Source of the DNA: Pseudomonas sp. B6002 | Lineage (GTDB): Bacteria; Pseudomonadota; Gammaproteobacteria; Pseudomonadales; Pseudomonadaceae | Reading direction: 5' to 3' | NCBI RefSeq assembly: GCF_013385985.1 | Contig: NZ_JACAOY010000001.1 | Span: 1-43,115 of the forward strand | DNA: 43,115 nt | Shown here: piece by piece, positions 1 through 7,713 of the stretch | Layout of the letters: each line of letters starts with the position of its first letter | How positions within the stretch are numbered: the first letter of the stretch is position 1 | The notes under the pieces: generated by a model | The model's database searches: none | Seen by the model: only the letters and a program-made list of their open reading frames with translations | What the model was told of the DNA's origin: nothing | Program-made: the position numbers and the translations under genes

Positions 1-32
1 GGTGTGTCTGGCAATGCTGTGCTAGCCAATCC

Positions 33-62
33 ACCGCTATCGCAGGCAAGCCAGCTCCCACA
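33..62. repeat. REP half-site at window edge
   Basis: A single arm of the REP type with GCAGGCAAGCCAGCTCCCACA. Its partner arm is not visible on either side, so it is either a solo REP or cut by the window edge. Confidence 0.7.
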
Positions 63-99
63 TTTTGACCGTGCCGGCTCCTGCAGCGATGTGGGCGGG

Positions 100-975
100 T
101 CAGTCCGGGTTGGCCAGCCGTTGTACTAGCGCCGAGGCGCCTTTGTGCAACGGCTGATGCTTCAACCACACCGCGTTCACCACCATCGCCAGCCCGTTCT
201 CGATGTTCTTGAAGTCCAACCGCCGCAACCGCCCTGCCGCCAGCAATGGCGCCACCGCCGACTGTGGGAAATTGCCCCAACCCAAGCCCGCCTCGACCAT
301 GTCCAGCGCCATGCCCAAGCTGTCGGTACGCCAATAGGATTGCCCCACGAGTGGGCGGCGATCGCTGAGAGGACTGTCCCGGCCCGCCACCAGAATCTGG
401 CGTACCCGCACCAGGTCTTCCAGAAACGGCTCGCCTTGCGCCTGCGGATGGTGCGGGCCGATACAGGCGATCAACTGCTCACTGGCGACAAACTGAAAAC
501 GCTCCAGCACGTTCACGCTCAGCCCTGCAAACACCACGCACACCTGCACGCGCCCGCTGTGCAGCAACTGCAACACGTCATCTTGTGGCGCTGTCAGCAC
601 TTCGATTTCCAACAGTGGAAATTGCTCGCTGATGTCGGCGATGGCCGCGAGCAAACGCCGAGTATTGATATCCACCCCCACACCGATCGACAACTTGCTT
701 TCCAGCCCCTGGGACAGTTGCAACGCATGCACCTGCAACTGCTTGAGCTGTTCGGCCATCAACCGCGCATGGGGGATCAGCGCCAGCGCGAGGTCGGTGG
801 GCACCGGCTCGCGGTGGCTGCGATCAAACAACAGGTAACCCAGTTCGGCCTCAAGGTTGGCAATGCCCATGCTCACCGCCGAAGGCACCTTGCCCAGTGC
901 CCGCGCCGCCGCTGAAAACGAGCCGCCCTCCACCACTGCCAGGAACACTTCAACGCTGTCGCTGGAAAAGCTCAT
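100..975 (-). CDS. LysR-family transcriptional regulator (PACE-linked)
   Basis: A DNA-binding regulator of 291 residues, the usual LysR length. The N-terminal winged helix-turn-helix lies at about residues 5-62 (FLAVVEGGSFSAAARAL, then SAVSMGIANLEAELG), followed by a periplasmic-binding-like effector domain from about residue 90. The frame stays open upstream to 1182, but the start at 975 is preferred: it has AGGTGGCGAG just upstream and puts the helix-turn-helix at the normal distance from the N-terminus. It is divergent from the PACE efflux gene, 110 bases away, the classic arrangement for a LysR protein controlling its neighbour. The effector is unknown. Confidence 0.9.
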   Translation of the reverse strand: MSFSSDSVEVFLAVVEGGSFSAAARALGKVPSAVSMGIANLEAELGYLLFDRSHREPVPTDLALALIPHARLMAEQLKQLQVHALQLSQGLESKLSIGVGVDINTRRLLAAIADISEQFPLLEIEVLTAPQDDVLQLLHSGRVQVCVVFAGLSVNVLERFQFVASEQLIACIGPHHPQAQGEPFLEDLVRVRQILVAGRDSPLSDRRPLVGQSYWRTDSLGMALDMVEAGLGWGNFPQSAVAPLLAAGRLRRLDFKNIENGLAMVVNAVWLKHQPLHKGASALVQRLANPD

Positions 976-1005
976 CTCGCCACCTATCAATAAAACTGAA
1001 AGCTT

Positions 1006-1065
1006 CTGACTTTTTGTGTCAGCCATATTGACGCTATCTTCCGCGCCTAGTGACGTTCCTGTCAC
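1006..1065. promoter_or_regulatory. Candidate operator region between LysR and PACE genes
   Basis: Two short perfect dyads lie in the divergent intergenic region: CTGAC-N7-GTCAG at 1006-1022 and GTGAC-N6-GTCAC at 1050-1065. The first has the T-N11-A style spacing typical of LysR boxes. The second sits just before the PACE ribosome-binding site. That these are operators is inferred from position and symmetry only. Confidence 0.35.
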
Positions 1066-1085
1066 CCGAAAAAAGAGGAAGCGGT

Positions 1086-1520
1086 ATGCAAGGCGTGAAA
1101 CGCAAACTGGTGTATGTGTCGCTCTATGAGCTGATCGGCATGACCTTCTCGGCCCTCGGCCTGGCGCTGCTGTCCGGCACACACCCCTCCAGCACCGGGC
1201 CCCTGGCCGTGGTGATCACCACCGTCGCGGTCACCTGGAACTTCATCTACACCTCGCTGTTCGAGCGTTGGGAAAGCCGCCAGCATGACCGCACGCGCAC
1301 AGTCAAACGGCGCATCGCCCACGCGGTAGGGTTCCAGCTGACGCTGATCGTGTTCCTGATTCCGCTGATCGCCTGGTGGATGAACGTGAATCTGGTGCAG
1401 GCGTTCCTGCTGGACCTGGCGCTGATCCTGTTCATCCCCTGCTACACCTTTGCCTTCAACTGGTTGTTCGACCGCACCTTCGGCTTGCCCGCATCGGCGC
1501 TGCCTGCCACATCGGCGTAG
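1086..1520 (+). CDS. PACE-family efflux transporter (AceI-like)
   Basis: A small inner-membrane protein of 144 residues with four predicted hydrophobic helices and two tandem BTP-type repeats. Known PACE proteins export biocides such as chlorhexidine using the proton gradient. An acidic residue in helix 1 (YELIG, Glu15) matches the glutamate essential in AceI. The repeat signatures WNFIYTSLFERWE and FAFNWLFDRTF are visible at the ends of helices 2 and 4. The start at 1086 is chosen for its AGAGGAAG ribosome-binding site. The frame is open upstream to 1050, but that start has no such site. The neighbouring divergent LysR gene probably controls it. The substrate cannot be told from sequence. 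Confidence 0.9.
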   Translation: MQGVKRKLVYVSLYELIGMTFSALGLALLSGTHPSSTGPLAVVITTVAVTWNFIYTSLFERWESRQHDRTRTVKRRIAHAVGFQLTLIVFLIPLIAWWMNVNLVQAFLLDLALILFIPCYTFAFNWLFDRTFGLPASALPATSA

Positions 1521-1579
1521 CTTCGAGCGTGCACCGCTGCTAGATTCCTTCAGGTCATCTTCAGCGACAGGGAAGCACC

Positions 1580-2212
1580 ATGGGACACTCACTGAAAATC
1601 TTGGGCCGTACGTCCTCTATCAACGTGCGAAAAGTCCTCTGGACCTGCCAGGAACTGGGAATCGACTACCACCGCGAAGACTGGGGCATCGGCTACAGCC
1701 CCACCCAGTCCCCCGAGTTCCTCGCCCTGAACCCCAACGCCCAAGTCCCGGTGCTGATCGACGACCATGGCGTGCTGTGGGAATCCAACACCATATGCCG
1801 TTACCTCGTAGGCCTCTACCAACGCCACGACCTGCTGCCTGCCGAGCCCGCCCCACGGGCCCGGGTGGAGCAATGGATGGACTGGCAAGCCACCGAACTC
1901 AACCCGTCATGGGGCTACGCCTTCCACGCCCTGGTGCGCCAGAACCCGGACTACCAGGACCCGCAACGCATCAGCGCGGGCGTGCAGGCCTGGAATGACA
2001 AGATGGGTCTGCTGGAGCAACAGTTGCTCAAGACGGGCGCCTACGTGGCCGGTGATGAGTTCAGTCTTGCCGATATCCTCGTCGGCCTGTCGGTACATCG
2101 CTGGCGCAACGCGCCGCTGGAGCACCCACCCTACCCGGCGGTCGAGGCGTATTACCAGCGGCTCAGCCAGCGCTCGGGTTTCCAGAAGTTCGCCCTGGAC
2201 GGTCACAACTGA
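1580..2212 (+). CDS. Glutathione S-transferase family protein
   Basis: A cytoplasmic protein of 210 residues with the two-domain GST layout. The thioredoxin-like N-terminal domain (about 4-80) includes NAQVPVLIDD and ESNTICRYLV, the cis-Pro and glutathione gamma-glutamyl contact regions. The all-helical C-terminal domain (about 90-205) includes FSLADILVGLSVHRW. SSINVRKV near the start holds the likely catalytic serine. AGGGAAG precedes the ATG. It lies 59 bases after the PACE gene and may share its transcript. It probably conjugates glutathione to electrophiles; the substrate is unknown. Confidence 0.9.
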   Translation: MGHSLKILGRTSSINVRKVLWTCQELGIDYHREDWGIGYSPTQSPEFLALNPNAQVPVLIDDHGVLWESNTICRYLVGLYQRHDLLPAEPAPRARVEQWMDWQATELNPSWGYAFHALVRQNPDYQDPQRISAGVQAWNDKMGLLEQQLLKTGAYVAGDEFSLADILVGLSVHRWRNAPLEHPPYPAVEAYYQRLSQRSGFQKFALDGHN

Positions 2213-2255
2213 GCCCCGCGCCATAAAACCTGCAAACACAAGGCCTTGGCGCAAT

Positions 2256-2346
2256 AAATCGGTGAATGTGAGGCCAAACACAGGCAACTTCACATGCACC
2301 GATTTCCGTTAGCCAGCTAAGATTCCAGGCCACTGCTCCTGGAATC
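2256..2346 (+). promoter_or_regulatory. Two inverted repeats in the MFS gene leader
   Basis: The first repeat has 16-base arms (2256-2271 and 2290-2305) with a single mismatch and an 18-base loop. The second has perfect 9-base arms, GATTCCAGG (2321-2329) and CCTGGAATC (2338-2346), and ends six bases before the ATG of the MFS gene. The only plausible ribosome-binding sequence (TGGAA) lies inside its right arm. The structures are read directly from sequence; a role as operator, attenuator or translational lock is inference. Confidence 0.45.
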
Positions 2347-2352
2347 TCGCTC

Positions 2353-3768
2353 ATGTCGACACTCACTGCCTCTGCCACGGACGGTATCGACCCGATCCGT
2401 GCCGCCCATATCAGCGCACGCATTGACCGCCTGCCCGCCGTCGCCACCGTCTGGCGCCTGGTGGCGCTGCTATCGATTGGCGGCTTTTTCGAGCTGTATG
2501 ACCTGTTCCAGACGGCCTATATCAGCCCCGGCCTGATCAGCGACGGGCTGTTCCACACCGGCAGCGAGGGCGTGTTCGGCTTCTCGGACCAGGCCGCGTT
2601 CGCCTCGGCCACCTTCCTCGGCCTGTTCCTCGGCGCCAGCCTGCTCAGCCCGATTGCCGACCGTTTCGGGCGCCGCGCCATCTTCACCTTCGCGCTGGTC
2701 TGGTACACCGTCGCCACGGTGTTGATGGGGATCCAGACCTCCGCCCTGGGCATTATCTGCATGCGTTTTCTGGTGGGCATTGGCCTGGGAATCGAACTGG
2801 TGACCATCGATGCCTACCTGTCGGAACTGGTGCCCAAACGCATGCGCAGTTCGGCGTTTGCCTTCGCGTTTTTCGTGCAGTTCCTGTCGGTGCCGGCCGT
2901 GGCGCTGATGTCGTGGTGGCTGGTGCCCCAAGCTCCGTTTGGCATTTCTGGCTGGCGCTGGGTGGTGTTGGCCAGTGCAGTGTTTGCACTGTTTATCTGG
3001 TGGCTGCGCAAACGCCTACCGGAATCACCGCGCTGGCTGGCGCAGAAAGGCCGCTTCGAGGAAGCCAGTGCGATCCTCGACACCCTGGAAGCCCGCTGCC
3101 AGAAGGATCACGGCAAGCCCCTGGATGAACCCGAGCCCGAGGCCGTCAGCGTGCAAGGCAGCGGCCGCTTTGCCGATATCTGGCAACCGCCGTACCGTCG
3201 CCGCGCATTGATGTTGATCGTGTTCCATGTGTTCCAGGCCATCGGTTTCTTCGGCTTCGGCAATTGGTTGCCGGCATTGCTGTCGGGCCAAGGCGTCAGC
3301 GTGACCCACAGCCTGATGTACGCGTTCATCATCACCCTGGCCTACCCGCTGGGGCCGTTGCTGTTCGTGAAGGTGGCCAATCGCTTTGAGAACAAATGGC
3401 AGATTGTCGGCTCAGCCTTGGGCGCGATGATCTTCGGCAGCCTGTTCGCCCTGCAAACCACGGCGGTGGGCCTGGTGATCTGCGGGGTGATGATCACTTT
3501 CTGCAACGCCTGGCTCAGCTTCAGCTATCACTCGTACCAGAGCGAGCTGTTCCCCACCAACATCCGGGCGCGGGCGGTGGGGTTCTGCTATTCGTTCAGC
3601 CGCTTGTCCACGGTGTTCAGCAGCCTGTTGATCGGCTTGATCCTCGACCACCTGGGCACACCCGGCGTACTCGCGTTCATTGCCAGCAGCATGTTGATCG
3701 TGATGATCACCATCAGTGGGTTCGGGCCGCGCACGCGCAACCTGGCTCTGGAGAACATCGCCCACTGA
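2353..3768 (+). CDS. Major facilitator superfamily transporter
   Basis: A polytopic inner-membrane protein of 471 residues with 12 hydrophobic segments in two halves. The loop 2-3 signature appears as DRFGRRAIF (about residue 100), and a second charged loop motif as LPESPRWLAQKGR (about residue 220), which is typical of sugar- and organic-acid-type MFS carriers. The central loop (about 225-270) is hydrophilic. Members are proton-coupled uptake or efflux carriers. The substrate cannot be predicted here and no enzyme gene beside it gives a clue. Its leader holds two hairpins, the second covering the ribosome-binding site. Confidence 0.9.
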   Translation: MSTLTASATDGIDPIRAAHISARIDRLPAVATVWRLVALLSIGGFFELYDLFQTAYISPGLISDGLFHTGSEGVFGFSDQAAFASATFLGLFLGASLLSPIADRFGRRAIFTFALVWYTVATVLMGIQTSALGIICMRFLVGIGLGIELVTIDAYLSELVPKRMRSSAFAFAFFVQFLSVPAVALMSWWLVPQAPFGISGWRWVVLASAVFALFIWWLRKRLPESPRWLAQKGRFEEASAILDTLEARCQKDHGKPLDEPEPEAVSVQGSGRFADIWQPPYRRRALMLIVFHVFQAIGFFGFGNWLPALLSGQGVSVTHSLMYAFIITLAYPLGPLLFVKVANRFENKWQIVGSALGAMIFGSLFALQTTAVGLVICGVMITFCNAWLSFSYHSYQSELFPTNIRARAVGFCYSFSRLSTVFSSLLIGLILDHLGTPGVLAFIASSMLIVMITISGFGPRTRNLALENIAH

Positions 3769-3900
3769 CGGCAAGGATCGGCCGTCGACAGGACAATACT
3801 TGCCGCGACGGCCGCGCCAGCCCCAATAAATACGGGGGCATGGCCCCCGGCACGCTATTTGCTCCACCTGTGGCACCGAACACACCCCAGGTGAGCAATC

Positions 3901-4410
3901 ATGCTGATCAACAACAACACCCAAGCCATTTCCACCGTGCAACAGCTCAAGCGTGCCGACATGGACCCGGCCAACGCCGCCGCCAGCACGCTGTACAGCG
4001 GCGCCCTGCAAGCCGCGCAGCAAAGCGTGACCGTACCGGCCGCGCAAAAGGACCTGGACAAGGCCAACGACCGTATCGACGAGGCCTTCGCCAAGACCCG
4101 CGTGCAGTTGCAGGCCACCACCGCAGCCCCTGCGGCGACCACCGATGTGCCGGCAGCCGGTTCCAGCACCAGCACTGCCCGCGCTGACTTCACCGACTAC
4201 ATGAACAAAACCCCGGCCGAGCGTATCCGTGAGCAACTGCTCAAGGAACAGGGTTTGACCGAGGAAGAAGTGCAGGCCATGCCGCAGGAAAAACAGGACG
4301 CAATCGCCAAGCAAGTGGCTGAGCGCGTGAAGGAGCAGCAGGATCAGCAAGTTGCCGCCAAAGCCACTGACCCGGCACAAGCCGTGAAAGAAACCCTGGC
4401 CGCAATCTGA
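3901..4410 (+). CDS. Hypothetical protein, Ala/Gln-rich
   Basis: A protein of 169 residues that I do not recognise. It has no signal peptide or membrane segment. It is rich in Ala, Gln, Lys and Glu and looks mostly helical, with an Ala/Thr/Pro/Ser-rich linker at about residues 75-98 separating an N-terminal part from a C-terminal charged helical part (ERIREQLLKEQGLTEEEV). AGGTGAG precedes the ATG, and coding character is good. It stands alone between the MFS gene and a REP pair. No function is proposed. Confidence 0.75.
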   Translation: MLINNNTQAISTVQQLKRADMDPANAAASTLYSGALQAAQQSVTVPAAQKDLDKANDRIDEAFAKTRVQLQATTAAPAATTDVPAAGSSTSTARADFTDYMNKTPAERIREQLLKEQGLTEEEVQAMPQEKQDAIAKQVAERVKEQQDQQVAAKATDPAQAVKETLAAI

Positions 4411-4422
4411 CAAACGCCCCCC

Positions 4423-4506
4423 TGTAGGAGCCGGCTTGCCGGCGATGAGGCCCTTGAGTTCGATGTTGATCTCAGGGACGCCATCGCCGGCAAGCCGGCT
4501 CCTACA
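4423..4506. repeat. REP pair (BIME), TGTAGGAGC type
   Basis: Two inverted REP arms, TGTAGGAGCCGGCTTGCCGG and its complement, around a variable centre. It lies between convergent genes and can fold into a long hairpin. Confidence 0.9.
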
Positions 4507-4557
4507 GGTATGGGTTACGCAGTCGCCGGTATGGGTTGTTTCAGTTGCAGAGTGGCG

Positions 4558-5877
4558 TTATTGCAGTTGCAACGTCGAATTGAACTGACTGATCGCATCC
4601 ACCACATGCCGTGACCCTTCCTGAATCTCCAGGATCACCTGCCCCGCCTCATTCGCCAGTTCCACCCCCAGCCCCGTGCGGCTCAAGCTCGACTGCATGC
4701 TCGACACCGCGCTCACGGACAGGTCGTGGTTTTTGCGCACCACATCCACAATCTCCACCGTTGCCTGGCTGGTCCGTGCCGCGAGGCTGCGCACTTCGTC
4801 GGCCACCACCGCAAACCCGCGCCCGTGCTCACCGGCGCGCGCCGCTTCAATCGCCGCGTTAAGCGCGAGCATGTTGGTCTGCTCGGCGATGCTGCGGATG
4901 GTCTGCACGATGGCGCCGATGATGTCCGACTGCTTGCTCACGGCATCGATGCTTTGCGCGGCTTGGTTCAGGTCGTGGGAAATTTCTTCGATGATCTGCA
5001 CCGTTTGCTGCACCACCTCCGAGCCTTTGCGTGCGCAGGCGTCATTTTGTACCGAGGTGGCATGAGCCGAATCCGCCGCGGTGCGCAGGGTGGTGACCTG
5101 ATCGGTGATGTCACTGGCGAACTTCACCACCTTGTACAACCGGCCGTTGGTGTCGAAGATCGGGTTGTAGGACGCTTCCAGGAACAGCGTCTTGCCGTAC
5201 TTGTTTTTGCGCTCGAAACGATGGGAGTGATATTCGCCGCGGTTGAGCGAGGCCCAAAACGCCTTGTACGAAGGCGAATCCACCTCGCTGCGGTGGCAGA
5301 ACATGCTGTGGTGCTGGCCGATGATTTCTTCACGCGAGTACTGCACGGTGCGCAGGAAGTTGTCGTTGGCGTTGATGATCTGGCCCTGGGGGGTGAACTC
5401 GATCACCGCCATGGAGCGACTGATGGCGTCGATCAGGCTCTGGTTTTCGTGTTCATGGTGGACCCGCGCGGAAATATCCGACGCCACCTTGATCACGCTC
5501 TGCACCTGGTTCTGGCTGTCGAGCACCGGCATGTAGCTGGCCTCCAGCCACACCTCCTGGCCACGCTTGTTCAAGCGCATGAAGGTACCGCTTAGCGCTT
5601 CACCCCGCGCCAGGTCGCGCCACAACTTGGCGTAGGCCTCCGTGTGGGCGTAGGCCTCTTCGCAGAAGATCCGATGATGTTTGCCACGAATCTCCTCCAC
5701 GGTGTAGCCCATGGCTTTGCAGAAGTTATCGTTGGCATCGAGAATCACGCCATTGCGGTCAAACTCGATCATCGCCATGGAACGGCTGATGGCGGCGAGT
5801 TTGGCGTTGGCTTCAGTGAGGGCACAGGAGAAACGTTCGATTTCTTGCAGGTCGGATTTGTGATGGCGGTTGAACAT
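4558..5877 (-). CDS. Soluble PAS-PAS methyl-accepting chemotaxis protein, BdlA-like
   Basis: A signalling protein of 439 residues with no membrane segment. It has two similar PAS domains (about 27-138 and 147-260), each with [16 protein letters not shown] and ANDNF signatures, followed by a chemoreceptor signalling domain (about 270-435) with the conserved hairpin tip region [16 protein letters not shown]. The layout matches P. aeruginosa BdlA, a biofilm-dispersal factor, and other cytoplasmic redox-type receptors. The start at 5877 (MFNRHH) is preferred over the longer frame to 5922 because of AAGGGTGA upstream. It stands alone. PAS ligand (haem or FAD) cannot be told by eye. Confidence 0.88.
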   Translation of the reverse strand: MFNRHHKSDLQEIERFSCALTEANAKLAAISRSMAMIEFDRNGVILDANDNFCKAMGYTVEEIRGKHHRIFCEEAYAHTEAYAKLWRDLARGEALSGTFMRLNKRGQEVWLEASYMPVLDSQNQVQSVIKVASDISARVHHEHENQSLIDAISRSMAVIEFTPQGQIINANDNFLRTVQYSREEIIGQHHSMFCHRSEVDSPSYKAFWASLNRGEYHSHRFERKNKYGKTLFLEASYNPIFDTNGRLYKVVKFASDITDQVTTLRTAADSAHATSVQNDACARKGSEVVQQTVQIIEEISHDLNQAAQSIDAVSKQSDIIGAIVQTIRSIAEQTNMLALNAAIEAARAGEHGRGFAVVADEVRSLAARTSQATVEIVDVVRKNHDLSVSAVSSMQSSLSRTGLGVELANEAGQVILEIQEGSRHVVDAISQFNSTLQLQ

Positions 5878-6044
5878 GTTCAGATCACCCTTGATTCCCG
5901 GCGCCTGGAAGGCGCATTCCATTCATAAGTTGGATAGAGCTGGCAAACCTTTCATGGGGAACAAACCAACCGAATCGCTTTATATGGCAAGCGTCATCAC
6001 GGTTCAGGGTGAGCATAGACAGGGCTTGGCGCTATGCAAGGTCA

Positions 6045-6914
6045 CTAGTCAGCCAGCATTTTTAACAATGCGCTGACCGCAGCGGAGGCCGGGCGGGTTG
6101 GGGAACCGACCAGGGCAAATTCGCGGTGCATCGGCACCGTCAACGGCATGACACGCAGGCCATTTCGCTGGGCCGGCAAGGCCATTTCGGGCACCAGTGT
6201 CACGCCGACGCCTTCGCGCACCAGGCTGAAGGCACTGTTAAACTCACGCACTTCCACACGAATATCACGCAGGCTCAGCCCGGCTGCGGCTCCCAGGCTG
6301 CGCGCGTTGGCGGTGCAACCACCGGTGGCCAGCACGAACGGTTGCTCCAGCAACTCCTCCAGCGACACCGTCGCTTCAGCCGGGCGCTGTGCGAACGCAT
6401 GCTGGGCCGGCAGCACCGCCATCCAGAAATCGCGCCCCAGTACCGTGGCCTTGCGCTCGGGCTTGGGGTTGAGCACCACGCCCAGGTCGATCAGGTCGGC
6501 GTCCAGCAAGGTGTGCACTTCGCTGTCGGTGACATCCAGGGTGGTGACCTCGATACCGGGGTTCAACTGACGGAAGCGCTGCAGCAGCGGTGTCAAAAAT
6601 GTCGCCAGCACCATGGGAAAACTCGCGATACGAATGCTCCCACGCAGCAGCGGGCGGGCTTCGTCGACGGTGGTCCGAATCGCCTGCAAGGCCCCGAGCA
6701 TCACCCGCGCCTGTTCGATCACACTCAAGCCCAGGGCGGTCGGCAAGGTCTTGCGCGGCTCACGGGTAAACAATTGCGCACCCAGAGTCGCCTCCATGCC
6801 GGCCATGGCCTGGCTGGCGGCGGATTGGGTCATGCCCACGTGCTCGGCGGCGGCGGTGATGCTGCCGTGGTCGGCCACGGCCACCAGCAGGCGCCAGTGC
6901 ATCAGGTTCATCAT
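6045..6914 (-). CDS. LysR-family transcriptional regulator (gstA-linked)
   Basis: A regulator of 289 residues with the LysR helix-turn-helix at about residues 5-65 (SITAAAEHVGMTQSAASQAM, then LGAQLFTRE) and a two-lobed effector domain from about residue 90. The start at 6914 gives the normal LysR length and has AAGGA 11 bases upstream; an ATG immediately after it (6911) is possible. The frame continues upstream to 7619, but that part is the antisense of gstA. It is divergent from gstA, 96 bases apart, and likely controls it. The effector is unknown. Confidence 0.9.
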   Translation of the reverse strand: MMNLMHWRLLVAVADHGSITAAAEHVGMTQSAASQAMAGMEATLGAQLFTREPRKTLPTALGLSVIEQARVMLGALQAIRTTVDEARPLLRGSIRIASFPMVLATFLTPLLQRFRQLNPGIEVTTLDVTDSEVHTLLDADLIDLGVVLNPKPERKATVLGRDFWMAVLPAQHAFAQRPAEATVSLEELLEQPFVLATGGCTANARSLGAAAGLSLRDIRVEVREFNSAFSLVREGVGVTLVPEMALPAQRNGLRVMPLTVPMHREFALVGSPTRPASAAVSALLKMLAD

Positions 6915-7010
6915 GGCAGTAGCTGTCCTTATGGCGGGGCTCTGAAGGTTTAATTTTACGCAAGGTGTCATGCCCGTGAGACTGGCGCAAATCCAAAGGA
7001 GTCGCCCTAG

Positions 7011-7613
7011 ATGAAACTGTATTTCTTCCCCCACGCCTGCTCTCTCGCCCCGCATATCGTGCTGCGCGAATTGGCGCTGCCGTTCGAGCTGGTGCGGGTG
7101 GACAACCAGACCAAAACCACCGCCACTGGCGAGAACTTCCTGCAGATCAACCCCAAGGGCTACGTGGCGGCGCTGCAACTGGACAATGGCCAGGTGCTGA
7201 CCGAAGCCAGCGCGATCCTGCAATACCTGGCCGACCAGAAAACCGAAGCGGGCCTGGCCCCGGCCAATGGCAGTTGGGAGCGCGTGCGCTTGCAGGAATG
7301 GCTGAACTTTATCGCCAGCGAAATCCACGGCGGCCTGGCGATCTTCTTCAATGGCGCGATCCAGGGCGACGTGCGCGCCATGTTCCTCGCCACCTTGCAC
7401 AAGCGTTTCGCGATTCTGGTGCAGACGCTTGAGCGCCAGGATTACCTGCTGGAGTCCGGGTATTCGGTGGCGGATGCCTACCTGTTCGTGGTGCTGCGCT
7501 GGGCGGCGTTTCACGATATTGACCTGCAGGAATGGCCGGCGCTGGCGGCGTTTCAACAGCGCATCAGCGAGCGGCCAGCGGTGGTAACCGCATTGGCCAC
7601 CGAAGCCGCCTGA
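7011..7613 (+). CDS. gstA: Glutathione transferase GstA (beta class)
   Basis: A cytoplasmic enzyme of 200 residues close to bacterial beta-class GSTs. The N-terminal MKLYFFPHACSLAPHIVLRE carries the Cys10 that forms mixed disulfides with glutathione in this class. INPKGYVAAL and LTEASAILQYLAD form the glutathione site. The helical C-terminal domain includes YSVADAYLFVVLRW. AAAGGAG precedes the ATG. It is divergent from a LysR gene that is the likely regulator. It conjugates electrophiles or handles oxidised thiols; the physiological substrate is unknown. Confidence 0.92.
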   Translation: MKLYFFPHACSLAPHIVLRELALPFELVRVDNQTKTTATGENFLQINPKGYVAALQLDNGQVLTEASAILQYLADQKTEAGLAPANGSWERVRLQEWLNFIASEIHGGLAIFFNGAIQGDVRAMFLATLHKRFAILVQTLERQDYLLESGYSVADAYLFVVLRWAAFHDIDLQEWPALAAFQQRISERPAVVTALATEAA

Positions 7614-7628
7614 CCTCACCCACCTACC

Positions 7629-7713
7629 TGTAGGAGCCGGCTTGCCGGCGATGGCTTCCCTGAGTTCAACATTGAATTCAAGGGCCTCATCGCCAGCAAG
7701 CCGGGCTCCTACA
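7629..7713. repeat. REP pair (BIME), TGTAGGAGC type, overlapping a stop codon
   Basis: Inverted arms TGTAGGAGCCGGCTTGCC and GGCAAGCC-type complement around a centre with its own short dyad (TTCAACATTGAA). The right arm ends at 7713 and supplies the TAG stop of the minus-strand lyase gene (7709-7711). Confidence 0.9.

Noticed and set aside
100-1182. The longer 360-codon version of the first LysR gene
   Set aside because: The extra N-terminal part crosses the divergent promoter and overlaps the PACE gene; the internal start has a ribosome-binding site and the correct family length.
3834-3848. GGGGGCATGGCCCCC hairpin after the MFS gene as a terminator
   Set aside because: No T tract follows on either strand within a suitable distance, so intrinsic termination is not supported.
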